Source: UBA4923 sp964606165 (GTDB lineage: Bacteria; Bacillota; Clostridia; Saccharofermentanales; DTU023). Taken from it: a DNA stretch of 53,724 nt. The stretch is from NCBI GenBank assembly GCA_964606165.1, contig CAZSFQ010000011.1:1-53724 (forward strand). Reading direction: 5' to 3'. The notes beneath the pieces are model-generated. The model made no database searches. It saw nothing but the letters and a program-made list of their open reading frames with translations, and had not been told where the DNA came from. This document shows positions 52,332 through 53,724 of this stretch, piece after piece. A program made the translations under genes and the position numbers. Numbering within the stretch: the stretch's first letter is position 1; every line of letters begins with the position of its first letter.

Positions 52332-53266
52332 ACAGATTCAAGCATCCCCTGGAGACTCGCTTGAATCCGTTCGTCCTTACTGCCTTCAAGGCTCTTTGCC
52401 AGCGAAAGAGGGTCAATTTGACCGGTTCCGCTTAACTGGAGGGGATCGTACTTCCAAAGCTCAAGGGCGATCTGCTTTGTTGCGTCAACCAGCTCTTTTG
52501 ATTCGCCGGCGTAAATTTGTGCGTTCTCAGCGGTTCCCCAAACCGCAGGAAAGGGCGGATTTAAATCAGTTACAGCCGATAAGGCGGATAATCCGGCAGG
52601 AAACATCGATTCATGGTAGGCGGATTGATCAATGAAAACGACTCTTCGAACAGGGTTGATCAGGTAGGGTTTGGCCTGTAGAAAGAGTTTCTCAGGCTCT
52701 GAAGCAGAGGTGAAAACCTTGTTGACACCGAAAGTTTCCTTGGTCAGGAGGCCTTTTTGAACCAGCTGATCGCCGGCCCGTGAGATGGACATGGCCGAGT
52801 AGTTCAACCGCTCAACTACATCGCTTTGCTTGAGAGGTTCATTCTTACCGTAAATGAAATAGAAAAGAAGAACCTGTTCGGCGGGTGTCACATATCCCGC
52901 TGTTTTATTTAGTCTTGCAGCACTGAACTTTTCTTGCAGATGAATGCCCAAAAAGGGAAGATAGAGATGCCTGCCTGGTACCACGAAGGCAAGACCATGC
53001 CTGATGAGAGCATCGCGCTGTGGTTTTTGGAGCTGCCTCAATTCCAGAACCACAGGTAAGGCAGTGACTTGGCTCAGTATTTTCATCTGCTTTCTCACAT
53101 CACTGATTCGGCCAAGTTGTTGGAGCGGCCGCACAAAGAGGGAGCGTACGCCGTCCAGCTCAACCGTTTCGAAGCGATAGGCTTCAGATAAATAGTAAGG
53201 CAGGCCGTCAATGGGAGAGGGATCACGTTTGATGTCTATTCCCAAAGTTTCCTCTATATAATCCAA
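52322..53266 (-). CDS. Winged-helix partner protein (antitoxin-like)
   Basis: A 314-residue protein with a central helix-turn-helix stretch, EQVLLFYFIYGKNEPLKQSDVVERLNYSAMSISRAGDQLVQKGLL, and a C-terminal region of unknown fold. It lies upstream of, and overlaps by 10 bases, the nucleotidyltransferase gene, as antitoxins do in AbiE-type pairs. The start is TTG 53266 because GGAG lies about 8 bases upstream and a strong promoter lies just ahead; the longer frame to 53368 would run through that promoter. It may be a regulator rather than an antitoxin. Confidence 0.6.
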   Translation of the reverse strand: MDYIEETLGIDIKRDPSPIDGLPYYLSEAYRFETVELDGVRSLFVRPLQQLGRISDVRKQMKILSQVTALPVVLELRQLQKPQRDALIRHGLAFVVPGRHLYLPFLGIHLQEKFSAARLNKTAGYVTPAEQVLLFYFIYGKNEPLKQSDVVERLNYSAMSISRAGDQLVQKGLLTKETFGVNKVFTSASEPEKLFLQAKPYLINPVRRVVFIDQSAYHESMFPAGLSALSAVTDLNPPFPAVWGTAENAQIYAGESKELVDATKQIALELWKYDPLQLSGTGQIDPLSLAKSLEGSKDERIQASLQGMLESVWA

Positions 53267-53299
53267 GGCAATAAACTCCTTTCTTAACTTTTTATTTGC

Positions 53300-53328
53300 A
53301 TTATAACTATTTAATTGGTAAATGACAA
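53300..53328 (-). promoter_or_regulatory. Near-consensus promoter of the winged-helix/toxin pair
   Basis: On the minus strand TTGTCA (53323-53328) and TATAAT (53300-53305) are separated by exactly 17 bases. Transcription would begin near 53293, about 27 bases before the TTG start. This fixes the gene start at 53266 rather than 53368. Confidence 0.85.
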
Positions 53329-53417
53329 TATAAGAGTTAATAGAAAAAAGTAATCTCTTGCTGACCAACCACGATCAGGTGCGGTCAAGTGAGATAATAT
53401 CGAGAGGGAAGTGCCAT

Positions 53418-53724
53418 ATGATCTATTTTGACAACGCAGCAACCAGCCTGACCCGGCCGCCTGAGGTGGCAGAAGCGGTCTTTTACGCTATCAACCATTT
53501 TGGCAATGCCGGACGCTCTTTTTATGATGCCGTCATGGAATCCAGCCGGGCAGTCTACAAAACCCGGGAAGCCATGGCCGAGCTGGTTGGCTTGGACAAC
53601 CCCCTCCAGGTCGCTTTTACCTCGTCTGCTACCGAAAGTCTCAACCTGGTCATCCGGAGCCTGATCAAACCGGAGGACGCGGTCATTACAACGGTGACCG
53701 ACCACAATTCAACTTTAAGACCCC
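53418..53724 (+). CDS. Cysteine-desulfurase-family PLP enzyme, cut by window edge
   Basis: From ATG 53418 (GAGGGAAG upstream) the frame runs off the right edge. It begins MIYFDNAATSLTRPPEVAEAV, then GNAGRSFYDAVMESS, REAMAELVG, VAFTSSATESLNLVI and TDHNSTLRP, the typical start of class V aminotransferase-fold cysteine desulfurases (SufS/NifS relatives, probably the TIGR01977-like group). The PLP lysine and active-site cysteine lie beyond the window. It is divergent from the winged-helix gene. Confidence 0.85.
   Translation, partial: MIYFDNAATSLTRPPEVAEAVFYAINHFGNAGRSFYDAVMESSRAVYKTREAMAELVGLDNPLQVAFTSSATESLNLVIRSLIKPEDAVITTVTDHNSTLRP

Overview
The window looks like a chromosome-origin region of an uncultured anaerobic, Gram-positive-type bacterium (Bacillota, Clostridia-like). 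By eye it is GC-rich. Four things support this reading. It has a dnaA-dnaN-recF-remB-gyrB block in the Bacillus/Clostridium order and a perfect 16-bp parS site beside parA and parB. It carries cell-envelope genes typical of monoderms (YfhO, lipoproteins, a DivIVA-like coiled coil). It has a vitamin B12-dependent class II ribonucleotide reductase together with the cobalamin adenosyltransferase CobO. No rRNA, tRNA, CRISPR array or insertion sequence was recognised.

Layout. 0-5.8 kb: pcm (cut by the edge), a 44-residue membrane protein, a tyrosine phosphatase, a cysteine-rich DUF5714-type protein, a lipoprotein, an AT-rich patch holding a broken HEAT-repeat gene and a DUF4332 gene, then guaA and cobO. 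5.8-11 kb: a three-gene ABC-2 exporter and a zinc-ribbon membrane protein. 11-17 kb: nrdJ with paired NrdR boxes, a lipoprotein, a CCA-adding/poly(A) polymerase-type enzyme and two tandem paralogous four-helix membrane proteins. 17-25.6 kb: an amidohydrolase, a GltS-type symporter, a GNAT, a cupin, a D,D-carboxypeptidase, a second ABC-2 exporter and a DivIVA-like protein. 25.7-38.7 kb: yfhO, parB, parA, a GNAT-threonine aldolase fusion, parS, gyrB, remB, recF, dnaN, dnaA and the two origin half-regions with DnaA boxes. 38.7-51.5 kb: nadE, a Xaa-Pro aminopeptidase, a short-chain dehydrogenase, a secreted-type membrane protein, enolase, an MFS transporter and the tldD-tldE pair. 51.5-53.7 kb: a frameshifted nucleotidyltransferase toxin-like gene with its winged-helix partner, and the start of a cysteine-desulfurase-family gene.

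The most unusual signal is a repeated theme. Two ATP-pyrophosphatase ligases in this window that normally carry a glutamine-hydrolysing domain, GMP synthetase and NAD synthetase, both appear to have lost the glutaminase by independent routes. GuaA has an internal deletion that removes the catalytic Cys/His/Glu part. NadE keeps a full-length nitrilase domain in which the Glu, Lys and Cys catalytic positions are changed or not found. The synthetase domains look intact, so the organism may run these reactions on free ammonia. Other notable points are the continuous GNAT-threonine aldolase fusion with an internal ribosome-binding site and ATG, a perfect palindrome inside the origin, and a toxin-like gene broken at a five-C tract.

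All family assignments come from reading the translated sequences and remembered family motifs; no database search was run.
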